From contig RCNN01000154.1 of the NCBI GenBank assembly GCA_003667245.1, positions 1 through 64,000 of the forward strand: a DNA stretch of 64,000 nt, in the 5' to 3' direction. The position numbers and the translations under genes were made by a program. This DNA is from Heterostelium multicystogenum. Its lineage: Eukaryota > Evosea > Eumycetozoa > Acytosteliales > Acytosteliaceae. Under the pieces are notes generated by a model that was not told the DNA's origin, did not search any database, and was given only the letters and a program-made list of their open reading frames with translations. Below are positions 49,142 to 60,342 of this stretch, piece after piece; position 1 is the stretch's first letter, and the number at the start of each line of letters is the position of its first letter.

Positions 49142-49655
49142 TGTTGTGATAGATAGAGTGTGTGATTGGTTTGCCGGTATGTGTAAAACACTAATATATA
49201 TCTCTTTTGTATTTTATATCCAGAAACCAAAACAACTGAATCAAGATAACAAAGATCAATAAAATCAGACATCCAAAGTGCAGTCAGTTTGAATTCCACC
49301 TGACAAAATAATAAGTACAGTTCAAACCAAATTAAGATTTTTAATGAAAAAAAATAGCACCACCAAAAATGTGGCTTTGATTGGGTTGATTTTTTAATGC
49401 CCGAAAAAAAAATCTACCTTCCTATCCTCAAATTAACAGTGTGAAAAACAACAAGATCTTGAAGTGTGTTTATTTTGATCTTTGATCAAGTGTTGATCAA
49501 TTTGATGATTGGGTAATTACTGTACTTCTCAGTAAGTGTGCAAGAAGGGTTGTTAGTGTTTATTTATTTTTTTTTTTAGGGATTAACTCTGACCTCCTAA
49601 TGTAAATCACAGTTTGTTATTTCAGGAAATAATTATATCAATGGTTATACATGTA
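49142..49655. other. intergenic
   Basis: A/T-rich spacer between two minus-strand genes; nothing recognised. Confidence 0.6.
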
Positions 49656-51223
49656 TTATATAAATAAACATTTATTTTTATTATTATTTATAGCTTCTTT
49701 TGCTTTAACAACAAACCAAACACCACCTACTCCATCTCCTTTGGTGTCTCCTGGCTTGGTGTCTTGTTGGTAGTAGTAGAGGTTCATACCATTAAATGTT
49801 GCTTGGAGTTGTCCATCCTCTCTGATTTGTGTGCCCAAAACTCCATTTAATGGTTGGTGATTGGCGACAGATGGGAATCCCTATTAATAGATATTCATGA
49901 GAATTTTGTTAGACAAGATTGTACAATGTTGATATTGTCATTGATACACTTACGATTAAAGGTGGGAACATTAAAGCACATTGATTGGTGCACTTTGATG
50001 GTTGATAGGGGATGTCGTTCTTGTAGGTGTAGAGTGTGAATCCTTTGTCGTCGACGAGAATGCTTACGGGTGCACTTGGGGTAACTGTGTAGCTCCATGG
50101 GTGACCATATCCAGTGTAGAGTGGGGAGTTGGATCTGTCAGGATAAAAGTCAAAATGGATACCATCTTTAGTGCTGAGTCCATTGATTGAATAGAGGTTT
50201 TGGAAATTTGCAAGAGTTGCGTTCAAATGATAGACTGGTGTTGGACCATTGTTGATAATGACACAGTTGTATTTGACAAGCTTTGTAGAACCCTGAGTGA
50301 TAGGTGTTCCATTGTCACAGGTGTTAACAAGATTGCATGTTGCTGCACCACCACATAGGACTAGTTGAATTTGGCTGCTTCCGCTGTTAACCATTCTAGT
50401 ATTGACGAGAACCTGTTTGAGAACAAAGAAACCACTGACGTTGTTTCCATTAGTTTGTCCTGGAGCATAATCTCCCTTGTATCTGTAGAGTGGCCATCCG
50501 TTGTAAGTTGCTTGGAACTGACCGTTAGCCATGGTGATATAAGATAGATAACCTGGTAAAATGATTCCATTAGCTCCTTGAGGAATACCGAGGACTGGAG
50601 TCCACAGGTTTGGATTAAAATTGGACTGGGTGGGCATAGTACAATGTCATTCCCTTTTCATCAACCAACACAACACCAAGATTAGTAGTTCTAAGGGAGA
50701 TACCGACTTCACGAATGACATATGAAGTATTTTCAAGACCTTCAGCATTGATTTGACCAGGAACTCTATCGTCAATAAAGTAGTAGAGTGGATAACCGTT
50801 GTAGGTAGCTTGGATAGTACCATCATTTCTGATACTGTATCCCGGTGTACCTGCCAAGTCGACACCTTGGGCAGCCTGTGGAATACCATAAACTGGTGGC
50901 CATACCTATTAATTATTAATTTTCCAAGTTCTTAAAATTAAATTTTAATTGCAAATACAATTAAAGATAACTTACTTGTGCACAGACATCATAACAAATA
51001 GATGGCTGGAATGGCTTTTCTTGTGGGAAGTAGTAGACTGTACGACGTTGTCCATCAACGAGGATTTACCGTATAGTGAAGTATCACTCTGAGTCAAGAC
51101 TACAGTGCTGGCAACATAGGCAGCAGCCTCAGGGTCTTCAGATGAATCTCCTCTAACCAAAAAATTGGTAGAGCATGCCAAAAACAATATTATACTTAAA
51201 TATAAATATTTTGAAACTATCAT
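49656..51223 (-). CDS. secreted PF03640-repeat ('secreted repeat of unknown function') protein
   Basis: Exons 51223-50976, 50905-49954 and 49880-49656. The signal peptide is MIVSKYLYLSIILFLACSTN. Then come three copies of the PF03640 unit. Each has a first half like ILVDGQRRTVYYF / VVLVDEKGMTLYY / ILVDDKGFTLYTYKND, a C-x3-C (or CYDVC) spacing, a WPP or FPP turn, and a second half like GTIQATYNGYPLYYFIDDRVPGQINAEG. A separate stretch (LVLCGGAATCNLVNTCDNG to GHPWSYTV) between units 2 and 3 is not repeated. Two single-base errors (TTT at 51065-51067, and near 50637) break the frame. The repeat family is best known from bacterial lipoproteins; here it is spliced and secreted. Molecular role unknown. 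Confidence 0.8.
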
Positions 51224-51973
51224 AATTTAATTTATCTTTTAATAAATAAATAAATAATAAATATTAAATAAATAAATAAATAAATAAAAAATATAATAAA
51301 TTAATAATGTTATTAAATAAATAATATAATATTTATATGTATAAAAACTACTATTATTAATAATATTTACTTTTCGAAAGTCAATTTGATTTCTTTCATT
51401 CATATTAATATCTTTAGGAATCTCCATAATTAATTAAAAAATTTAGATTTAGATTTTACACTTTGTAAATCTGTAAAACTTATTTTAATTAAAATGGTAA
51501 TTTTCAATTTTAAAGTATGTTTTTAGGTTTTAGGTTCCCAAGTTTGGAATGTGATTTACTTTTTGTTCCAATATTTCATTTTATACATAAATAGATATCT
51601 AATCAAATCTACTTCAATTTACAACATATAATTATTATTAAATTGAAGATCTACTATTTTGTAATTCTATTTTTGTAAACCTATTAAATTACTATTTTAA
51701 AATATATATAATTTAATAAGATTATGATAGATCTATCAGACTAGTTAATAAACTAATAAGCTAAAATGTTTATACTTAGAAATCACAATAATTTATATGG
51801 TCAATGTTTTGCTTCACAGTTTTTTTGTTTAAAAAAAACCGCCAAATTTGAAATTTAAAAAAACACTAAAGGTTTCAGCACTGAAATGATTGATCTGATA
51901 ATTATCATATGATCAGCTGACTGAATAGCAATACTCTTTTGATTATAACATATCTATCTAGTAATCATAAAGA
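51224..51973. other. divergent promoter region, A/T-rich
   Basis: Between the PF03640 gene (minus) and pole2 (plus). AATAAATA repeats at 51239-51290, otherwise featureless. Confidence 0.6.
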
Positions 51974-54088
51974 ATGGATATTCAATTGAAAAAGAATATT
52001 ACCAAGATATTTCAGTTGAATGGTCTGATGCTTAAAAAAGATGCATTCACATACTTGGCAGATCTCAATGAGTCGAAGGATGACCTACTTGAAGTAGTAT
52101 CGATTATCACAAAGAACATTGATAAGTCAACATGTAAGTATAGATATGAATGAGTGTCATTGTCGACACACAGTCACCATCCACGAATATTAACATGGAA
52201 AAATATTCAAAGTGAATGGAAATTATGTTGATAAAAATGCCTTGGAGAAATGTATAAAGGACATTAAATCACAAAACGATATAGCTTCTATTGAGGCAGA
52301 TGCTTTGAAGGTCATCGACGCATTCAACTGCCCCGTCTTTTACTTTGATTTGGCCAAGCGCCAGTACTTGAAGGTCGAACAGCCAAACAGATCACTTCAT
52401 GGCAACGCAACATCAAAAGCAGATCTCTTCAGACGCAGATATCTATCGGTGCTACAGAGAGTGGAGCGTCATCAGTTCTTCTCAAAACCTGTGCTCCCCA
52501 ATGAGCAGCATTCTCGCGACTACAACAGCATAACACCTCTCAACTCACTGCTGGGCAATCCCGGAAAGAAGTATGTCCTTGGCACGGTGTCACAGATTGT
52601 CGAAGGTAGCTATCACATTGAAGATCTAAACAAAAACATACCACTCGACATTAGCAATGCCAACTTCACTGGACTCGTAACGGAAAACACAATTGTACAG
52701 GCATACGGTGAGCTGATCAATGGTGTTTTTGTAGCAGACGAAATAATGTTGCCAATTGTCGAGGAAAGAGAGGAATCACTTAAATATTTGCAAGGCATTG
52801 GAGACATGTTCGGCGGCCGTCCCTCTGACAAACTTTTTGAGAGATTGCGTGAATACGAGCGTGACCCAGACACCGAAGATAATGCACTTGTTTTCCTTTC
52901 GGATGTTTGGTTGGATTCGGCAATGGTTATGAGCAAACTCAACGTTCTATTCTATGGATACAAAGAAACACCCCCATTTGCATTTATATTTATGGGTAAC
53001 TTTACAGAGAAACCACTCATCGCAGGAACTCAATATAAACTCAAAACCTATTTCGACCAACTGGCATCGCTTATCCAAAAATATCCTACCATCCAATCAA
53101 AGAGCAAATTTATTTTTATACCTGGGTAAGTAAGAAGACATAACCCCAAGTAACTACGGAAACTAATGACATGCCAAACTCAAACAAATAGACCTACAGA
53201 TCCAACAGGCTCACTACTTAATATTTTACCAAAATTCCCAATTCCAGACACCTTTGTCAAAAACTTTAAAAATAAGATAGCAAACTCGATCTTCACCACC
53301 AATCCATGTAGGATTCGTTATTGTTCACAGGAAATTGTAGTATTTAGAGATGATATTGTAAATAGAATGCGTAGACATTGCATTAAAGAACCTTCGAATC
53401 AACTAGATATCACCCAACATGTAAATTAATTTTCCAAAACCATATCAACCAATTCCAGGACATTTCTAACAAATCGCTCCATCATTTTAGCTCCTTGAAA
53501 ATATTTGTAGCAACTCTCATCTTTGTAACCTCCCTCTGGAAATCAGGCCAATTTACTGGAACTTCGACCATGCACTTTCACTCTATCCGCTGCCCGATGT
53601 ACTGGTGCTGAGTGACAAGTACAACCAATACCAACATGACTACCAAAATACCAACTGCTTCAATCCCAGCTCATTTTCAACCGATTTCTCATTTTCCAAC
53701 TACTACCCGTCCAAGAAAGAATGTATGTTTTGTAGAGTACCAGACAACATCGAAGATTTGGAGCTGGAGCCAGAGGGTACAGCTGACCCACACGAGGTAG
53801 ACGAACCTAAAGTAAGCGATGACTACAACGCAAGCGACATATCGATGGACGATAATGCCAACGATGATGAAGAAAGCAATCAAGATCAAGAAGGATCAGA
53901 GTCAGAGTCCTTACACCAGAGTGGTGATGATGAAGAGAGTGATTACAATAATAAACAGTGATAACGAACAGATTGATGAAGATCAAGATGTGGAAGATGC
54001 GGAGCAAGATGAGGATGTACAAAAAGTAGATCAAAGTGTGGAGGATGATCAACCACAAGATAACGATTTCAGCTTTGAATTTGAATAG
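51974..54088 (+). CDS. pole2: DNA polymerase epsilon subunit 2 (POLE2/DPB2)
   Basis: Non-catalytic B-subunit of the leading-strand replicase. Exons 51974-52133, 52213-53125, 53192-53420 and 53491-54088. The N-terminal helical domain ([19 protein letters not shown]) precedes the OB/phosphodiesterase-like core: [105 protein letters not shown] and [13 protein letters not shown], all POLE2 hallmarks. After the usual C-terminus ([15 protein letters not shown]) there is an extra, very acidic tail of about 110 residues. One extra A at 53953-53955 truncates that tail at 53961; removing it extends the protein to FSFEFE at 54088. Core residues are present and unbroken. Confidence 0.93.
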
Positions 54089-55786
54089 TTAAAAATACAA
54101 ACCAAAATAATAAGTTTCGCGTGACTTCTGGGTTAAACTTAGTGTGATCAAATCACTCTACCACCATATTTTTGTTCCCAATTTTACCACAACCTGCAAA
54201 CTCATTATTTTTTCTATTGCCAAAGGTTAAAATGTGAGACTTTTTTTATTTTTATTTTTGTTGGTGTGTTCAATCATAAACCATCAAAAATATCCAAATC
54301 GAACTAAAGGATTGTAGGGTCATCCCCCAGCAAAAAAAACCCATTGCAATTCACACTTCTCAATTGGGTTTAAATTTAATTACATTCCACTTTTTGATCA
54401 AACACCACATACCTCACCTCATATGCCACACAACACGCAGTATGCCTGATTTGATTGATTTTTATTTTGTTTGTTGATACTCAAGAACATTTAAAATCTC
54501 ATCAACGTTGATTTTTTGTTTTTTATTTTTAATGTGATGGTGTGAGTCTTCTGGCGGTCTCATGATTTAATGTATTTGCGTTCTTTTTATTTTTCAGGCA
54601 TTGGGATAACCCACTTGGAGGTCTGGGTGCAGGGTTGATGTGCAAAAAATATATAAAATTGCCATTATTATTATTATTGATATTGTGTTGTTATATGCTT
54701 TGTGTTTGTTGTGCTCTGTTTTATTTTCTTCTCATTTTTGTTCGCCAAAGAAATTTAATATTAATATTTATTTTTTAGAAAAAACAACAACAATAAATAA
54801 AATAAAATAGCAGCTGTTATTATAATAAAATTACATCCGAATATCTCTTTTGCAGCACCGTCAACATCATCAACTTTCTCTGACAAAGGACTACTCTAGG
54901 ACCCTCATAGTATTCTGCAGAGAACAGTATTTCACGTTTCAACTAACCCTTTCCATTGGATTATCATCACCATCGCAAGCAACATCACTAAGTTTCGCAT
55001 TTGCAATTCATTCCTTTAAAATTTATATTCACATCAAAAAATATAAATATTTCAAACAACAACAACTTATTTATTATTATTTATTAATCATCACAACACA
55101 TTACCCTACCCAACATTTTAAAAATATCTGCTACTCATCACAGCATTGACAATCAAATTCAATTCTTGTTTCTTCAGAAGCAAACCAAATTCAGATAATT
55201 AAGCAATTAAACAAACAACATTATTACCTTGAATTAGAAGTGATAATAACAAGTTACTCTTGTCATAAAAATTATAATAGGTTTAATTTAAGTTTAGTTA
55301 TTTAAATATTTTTAAATATTAGCTTATTTATTTATTTATTTATTCGTTCAATCAATCAATCAATCAATTAATTACTCAGCAAAAACTAGCATACTACTAA
55401 TTATAATAGCTCACTCACGTAAATAAAAGTCGACTATTCGATCACTCGAACAAACACACAACACACAAAGTTAGCCACACAACACACAAATCAAATCACT
55501 CGCACCTCACACACATTTGGATATTTCTTTAAACAAACAAACAAACACAGTAAAACTCAAACTTAGATTTAAGATCTAGAAAAAGTAAAAACAAAAAAAA
55601 AGCTAAAAAATAGCAAATATCTAAAATATAAAAAAAAATCACAAAACTTAAGGTGGTCTACCAAAGACTTTAGACTCTGGTCAGAGTGTGCTCTCGCGTT
55701 TTCTCTCAATTACACAGAATAGCAAGCAAATATAATAATAACAACGGTAGCATCACAACAACAGCATCAGTAGCAGCAATCAAATA
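54089..55786. other. 1.7 kb intergenic, kinase promoter
   Basis: A/T-rich DNA with AATCAATC repeats near 55350 and CACACA-rich stretches at 55440-55510. The open frame 54850-55149 has no recognisable content. Confidence 0.6.
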
Positions 55787-58700
55787 ATGTTACAAGTTTC
55801 AAGTGAAGAAGATTGGGATCGATTCTACACCCCAAGTGGAGCAGAAGAGCAACAGGAAGAGGACGAGGTTCTGTATCAACTTTTAAAAAGGTATGGTTGT
55901 GGTTTTGGCTTCTGACAGCCGACTAGTCGACTCACGAACGAATCTTTACTAATTTACATTTTCGTATCAACTTTTTCAGAGGATGTATCGGTGAGCTAGA
56001 AAATAAAGACGATCTCGACCAGCTAAAGTCGATGTTGCTGGATCAGTCGATTGAAGACAGACACCGTGCACAATATAAAGCAAGACATTCAATTTTTCCA
56101 ATGAGTATGAATTCTATTCTAAACGAATTTTCAATTCCAGAAAATTAACTTTCTAATTTCCACATTATTATTATTATTATTATTATAATTATAATTATAA
56201 TAGATGAAGATGAAAAAGATAAATCAGCAAATTTGATTCAGTTCTCTAAATATCATATCGACTTTGGATTGAAAGAAGGCGAGAAATGCAAGGTTGGCGC
56301 AGTCTTGAAGGACAAGATACGTGTAAGCAACAGAGGATCGAGCAAAGTTAATTTCAATTTCAACAAATTACCAAGCAATAACAACACCATTAAACTCACT
56401 TTTACACCATCGAGTGGCACCATCAAGAAGAATTCGGCCACCGATATTTTCGTAGAGATGACTGTTTTGTGCACCACCAGAGTACGTGAGCTGATCTCCG
56501 TCGACACTGGAACCGCCGGCAGACATCTCTTTACCATTAAAATAGATTCTAAAATGTCACAGATTCTCGACTACAAGGAAATCGAAATTGGACCCGTCAT
56601 TGGTGGAGGTGGATATGGCGCAATCTATAAATCACGTTGGCGTGGCTTGTCGGTGGCGGTCAAAGTCATCTCTGAGATGGGAGACGGATCAGAATTTGAA
56701 AAAGAACTAGAGATGCACAAAGAATTGTTACATCATCCAAATATCGTCCATTTCGTCGGTTGTTGTGCATCACCAAGATGTTTAGTATTAGAAGTAAGTC
56801 TAATCATTAATGATACCCATCAACAAGTTACTAACTCGGTTGTTTCCAATATTAACTTTCATATACTTACAGTATGTAGAAGGAGGAAGTTTGGATAAAT
56901 ATCTAGGTGATCAACAATCACAATTTAGTCCAGAATTGAGAATGAAAATGGCATACGACATTGCCAAGGGAATGTGTTTCCTTCACAGAAATGAGATTTT
57001 ACATTTAGACTTAAAACCACAAAACTTTTTAGTAAGTATTCCTCTGGAAACCTGGAAACCTGAAAACCTGAAAACCTTCCAGACATGGACGCACATTCGC
57101 CAACAATTTGTTACTAATTCAATCAATTGATATCTTTTGCATTCAGGTTGTTTCACTATCTTTACAGGCACCAGTTTCGATTAAATTAGCTGATTTTGGA
57201 CTTGCTACATCGTCGACTAGGTCGTTCTACGGTGCTACCGTCGAGGGTTCGTTCCTCTACATGTCACCAGAGGTTTTCACACAGAAGAAGTTTTCAAGAG
57301 CGGCCGATGTTTGGAGCTATGGCGCTTGCTTGATTGAGATTCTCACTGGAAAGCGACCCTACCAGGAGTATGACCAGCTCGGCTATCTGGAGTTGGCTCG
57401 TGTCCGTGAGGAGGGACAGTCGCCCACCATACCGGCAGAGATCGAGCCAGACATGAGAAAGCTGATTGAGGCATGCTTCCATCGTGATCACACAAAACGA
57501 CCATCATTCGAGAATATAGAATCGTTTTTAGAACACAAGTGCGAAGAGATCATCAAGCTATCGCAGTCTTCAGAGCCAGTTCATTCTGGATCTGGATTTT
57601 TTGGAAGCGGTGCCGGCAGCATGTTTCTTCAACCAACTATCTTCATCGCCATCACCATCGCCATTTGTACAACATAATCAAAGCCAACAAGCACAATCAT
57701 CATCACCCAGACAATTTGGATTCACCGCCCCTGCGCCTCCTTCGGTCGCCGGCAGAAAGCTTCCACCAACTCCCAAACCAACCATCCCACCAAGAAACCC
57801 TATCACAAAATCGAATGATCCATCCATTTCTACATCGACTTCTTCACCAGACACTGTTGTCAACAAGGTGACTCGCGCTATGACCGATGTCGGCATCGAG
57901 CAGCCACGATCTGAGCTACCACTCCAGAGATCAGTCACCATTTCTACACCTTCTTCCTCAAGTTTCATTGTACAACACCAGCAACTCAAGAATGCAGCAG
58001 CCGCGGCAGCAGCAGCAGCAGCGGCTAACAACAACCCAGCACCTTCAAATACACCAAATCCTGCTTTAATCACCAGACCAGCGACACCAACACCACGACC
58101 ACGCCCACAAACCCCAATCAACAACAAAAGCAACAACATCAACAGCAGCACCGAACAGCCAGCTATCGTCAAGTCAGCACCATCTTCACCAACTCAACCG
58201 ATTCCAATTAGCAACACACCCAACCAAAGCATACTCCTAAACAAACAGCAGTCAACATCACACCTCCCGAACCAAACCTCTTTTGCACCTATTCACAAAC
58301 CGCCAGTTCGTTCTACTTCGGCCATCGATATTAAACAACATCCAGACACACATTCTAGCAACAACATCAACAACAACATCAGATCACAGTCACCAATCAT
58401 CACAGAACAAGACAGCAATCTCAAGATTTCCGAACTCCGAACTCGATCGCTCAAAGTGCTGCGCGATCTCTATCTCTCGTTCACCGAGACCATGAAGCAG
58501 TTCTCCGACGTCAAATCGCTGAAGGAGTGCATTGAGCTCGGACAGCGTGTGCGTGACTTTAAGAAGGACATCGAGCAGCTCTGCAACGAGCACCTGGGCC
58601 AAAACTGGGACTCCATCCAGGAGAGTGTGAAAGCACTCGCCAAGAAGTCACAGATCGGCAGCCAGGTTGGATCGCCGCACCCATCCTACTTTGACGGTGA

Positions 58701-58986
58701 TACCTATAATAAGGTCATCATCTTCCGTGATGCTGCCATCACCGTTGGCGAGTCAGCACTCGACTCTATCTACTATCTAATGACACTGCTCTCGCCCAAC
58801 ACCAGCTCACCAACCCACTCATCATCACCAACACCATTTAACAGCCAGTCAATGTCATTCGTCAGTGGCAGCCCATCTACCTCTGAACTTGCAGGTAGCA
58901 ACAGCAACATCAAAGTATTTTCACAAAGTGATAAGGAAATCATACTCAAAATAGCTAAAATCACCAGAGCCGTCAAGGCAAGATAA
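55787..58986 (+). CDS. MSP-domain TKL-type protein kinase
   Basis: Exons 55787-55890, 55980-56104, 56204-56793, 56873-57031 and 57168-58986. After a short acidic start comes an MSP/Ig-like beta domain ([36 protein letters not shown]), then the kinase: glycine loop [20 protein letters not shown] Lys, catalytic loop [38 protein letters not shown] and KRPSF. All catalytic residues are present. A Pro/Ser/Ala-rich linker (including an 11-residue Ala run) leads to a C-terminal helical domain ([56 protein letters not shown]). One extra T at 57623-57625 cuts the linker. Cytosolic signalling kinase; substrates unknown. Confidence 0.9.
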
Positions 58987-59655
58987 ATAGATAGTTAGAT
59001 AAATTTCAACAACCCTCATCAAAAGGAGGAGGAATCAACAACAATAACAATAACAACAATAACAAGTCTGTTCTGTTTATTTTTTTTTTAAAATTAGCAT
59101 TATTATTATTATATTATATTAAATAATTAATAAACAATTGTAAAATAATTCATTGATCATTGGGAAAAAACCCTTCAAAACTTCAACGATGTAACAGAAT
59201 TGAGAATTCATTGCATTCATACGGTCGTTTAGCAAAGCAACACAACACAACACAGGTTTGTCTGTGGATTCTATCGACACAAGCACAAGCAAATACAAAC
59301 TTTCATGTTTGATTTAAAATAATTAAACTTTGTCGACAAATTAATACAAGCACTATTATTATCGGTTATCAAATGTTTGAGAAATGAAATTTACATTGTA
59401 CAGAAAAGAGACACACACTGTGTTTTTCATGAAATTTTTTAGTTTTTGAGAGAATTAGAAAAACCAATAAATTAATATTAATAATAATAAAAATTCAAAA
59501 AAACAAAAAATAATAAATCAACCAACATTATTAATAAAAACAACAGCATCTTATTATTATTAATATATTTTCATTTTAATAATATTTAAAAACTTTACAC
59601 ATACTTATATTTTTTATAATTTATAATATCTATATACATATATACATAATAAACA
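58987..59655. other. intergenic
   Basis: A/T-rich; AAC/AAT repeats just after the kinase stop. No gene seen. Confidence 0.6.
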
Positions 59656-60073
59656 ATGGACCCATATGGAAGACCAATCTACCCACCAGGAGGATATGTC
59701 CCAGTCATTGACCCAATAACCGGATTGCCAATTGCTCCAGTCGGTGTTGGTATGTATCAAGTTAAATAGAAGTCATTTGGATTTCTTCGGCTCGTCATTA
59801 TTTGGTTTACTACGACGATAAAGAAGTCAAATAGGAATCATATATTAATATATATTACTTGTTATTCTATTATAATAGCTCCAGTTATTACACCTGTTGC
59901 ACCAATTGCACCAGTTGCTCCAGTCGTTTTACCCAGCTGGTTACCCTGCTCCAGTATACCCATCTGCCTACCCCGCTGGTTACCCAGCTGGTTATCCAGG
60001 TGCTTACCCATATGGATATCATCATCACCATCATCACAAAGGTTTCAAGAAGTTCTACAAAGGATTCAAATAA
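59656..60073 (+). CDS. YPAGYP/His-rich small protein
   Basis: Exons 59656-59749 and 59879-60073, about 95 residues. It begins MDPYGRPIYPPGGYVPVIDP, then a Pro/Val/Ala segment (PVAPIAPVAPVV), a YPAGYP-type tandem repeat of about 40 residues, a run of six His and a basic end (KGFKKFYKGFK). One extra T in the four-T run 59927-59930 destroys the repeat; removing it makes the whole second exon regular. PAGY-type rep proteins are typical low-complexity dictyostelid proteins. Function unknown; a metal- or membrane-binding role would be a guess. Confidence 0.75.
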
Positions 60074-60342
60074 TCAACCAAATCTCTTTGTACAATTTAT
60101 ATATTCAAATATTTTTTAATTAATAATACCCATCGCCTTTGTAATTAATATCAATTAAATATCGTTTTTTAATAAACAACCGTAATTAAATGTGTACATA
60201 TATATTATAATAATATATACAATTTCTAAGAAAACACGCTTGACAATATCACAATCTTCATTTGAATTGAAATCATAAAACACTAAGCAAATCAATAATT
60301 AGATGCTTGCGCAAGCATATTTGTTTATTTCGCGGCTAGTCA
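60074..60342. other. short intergenic
   Basis: A/T-rich spacer; nothing recognised. Confidence 0.55.
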
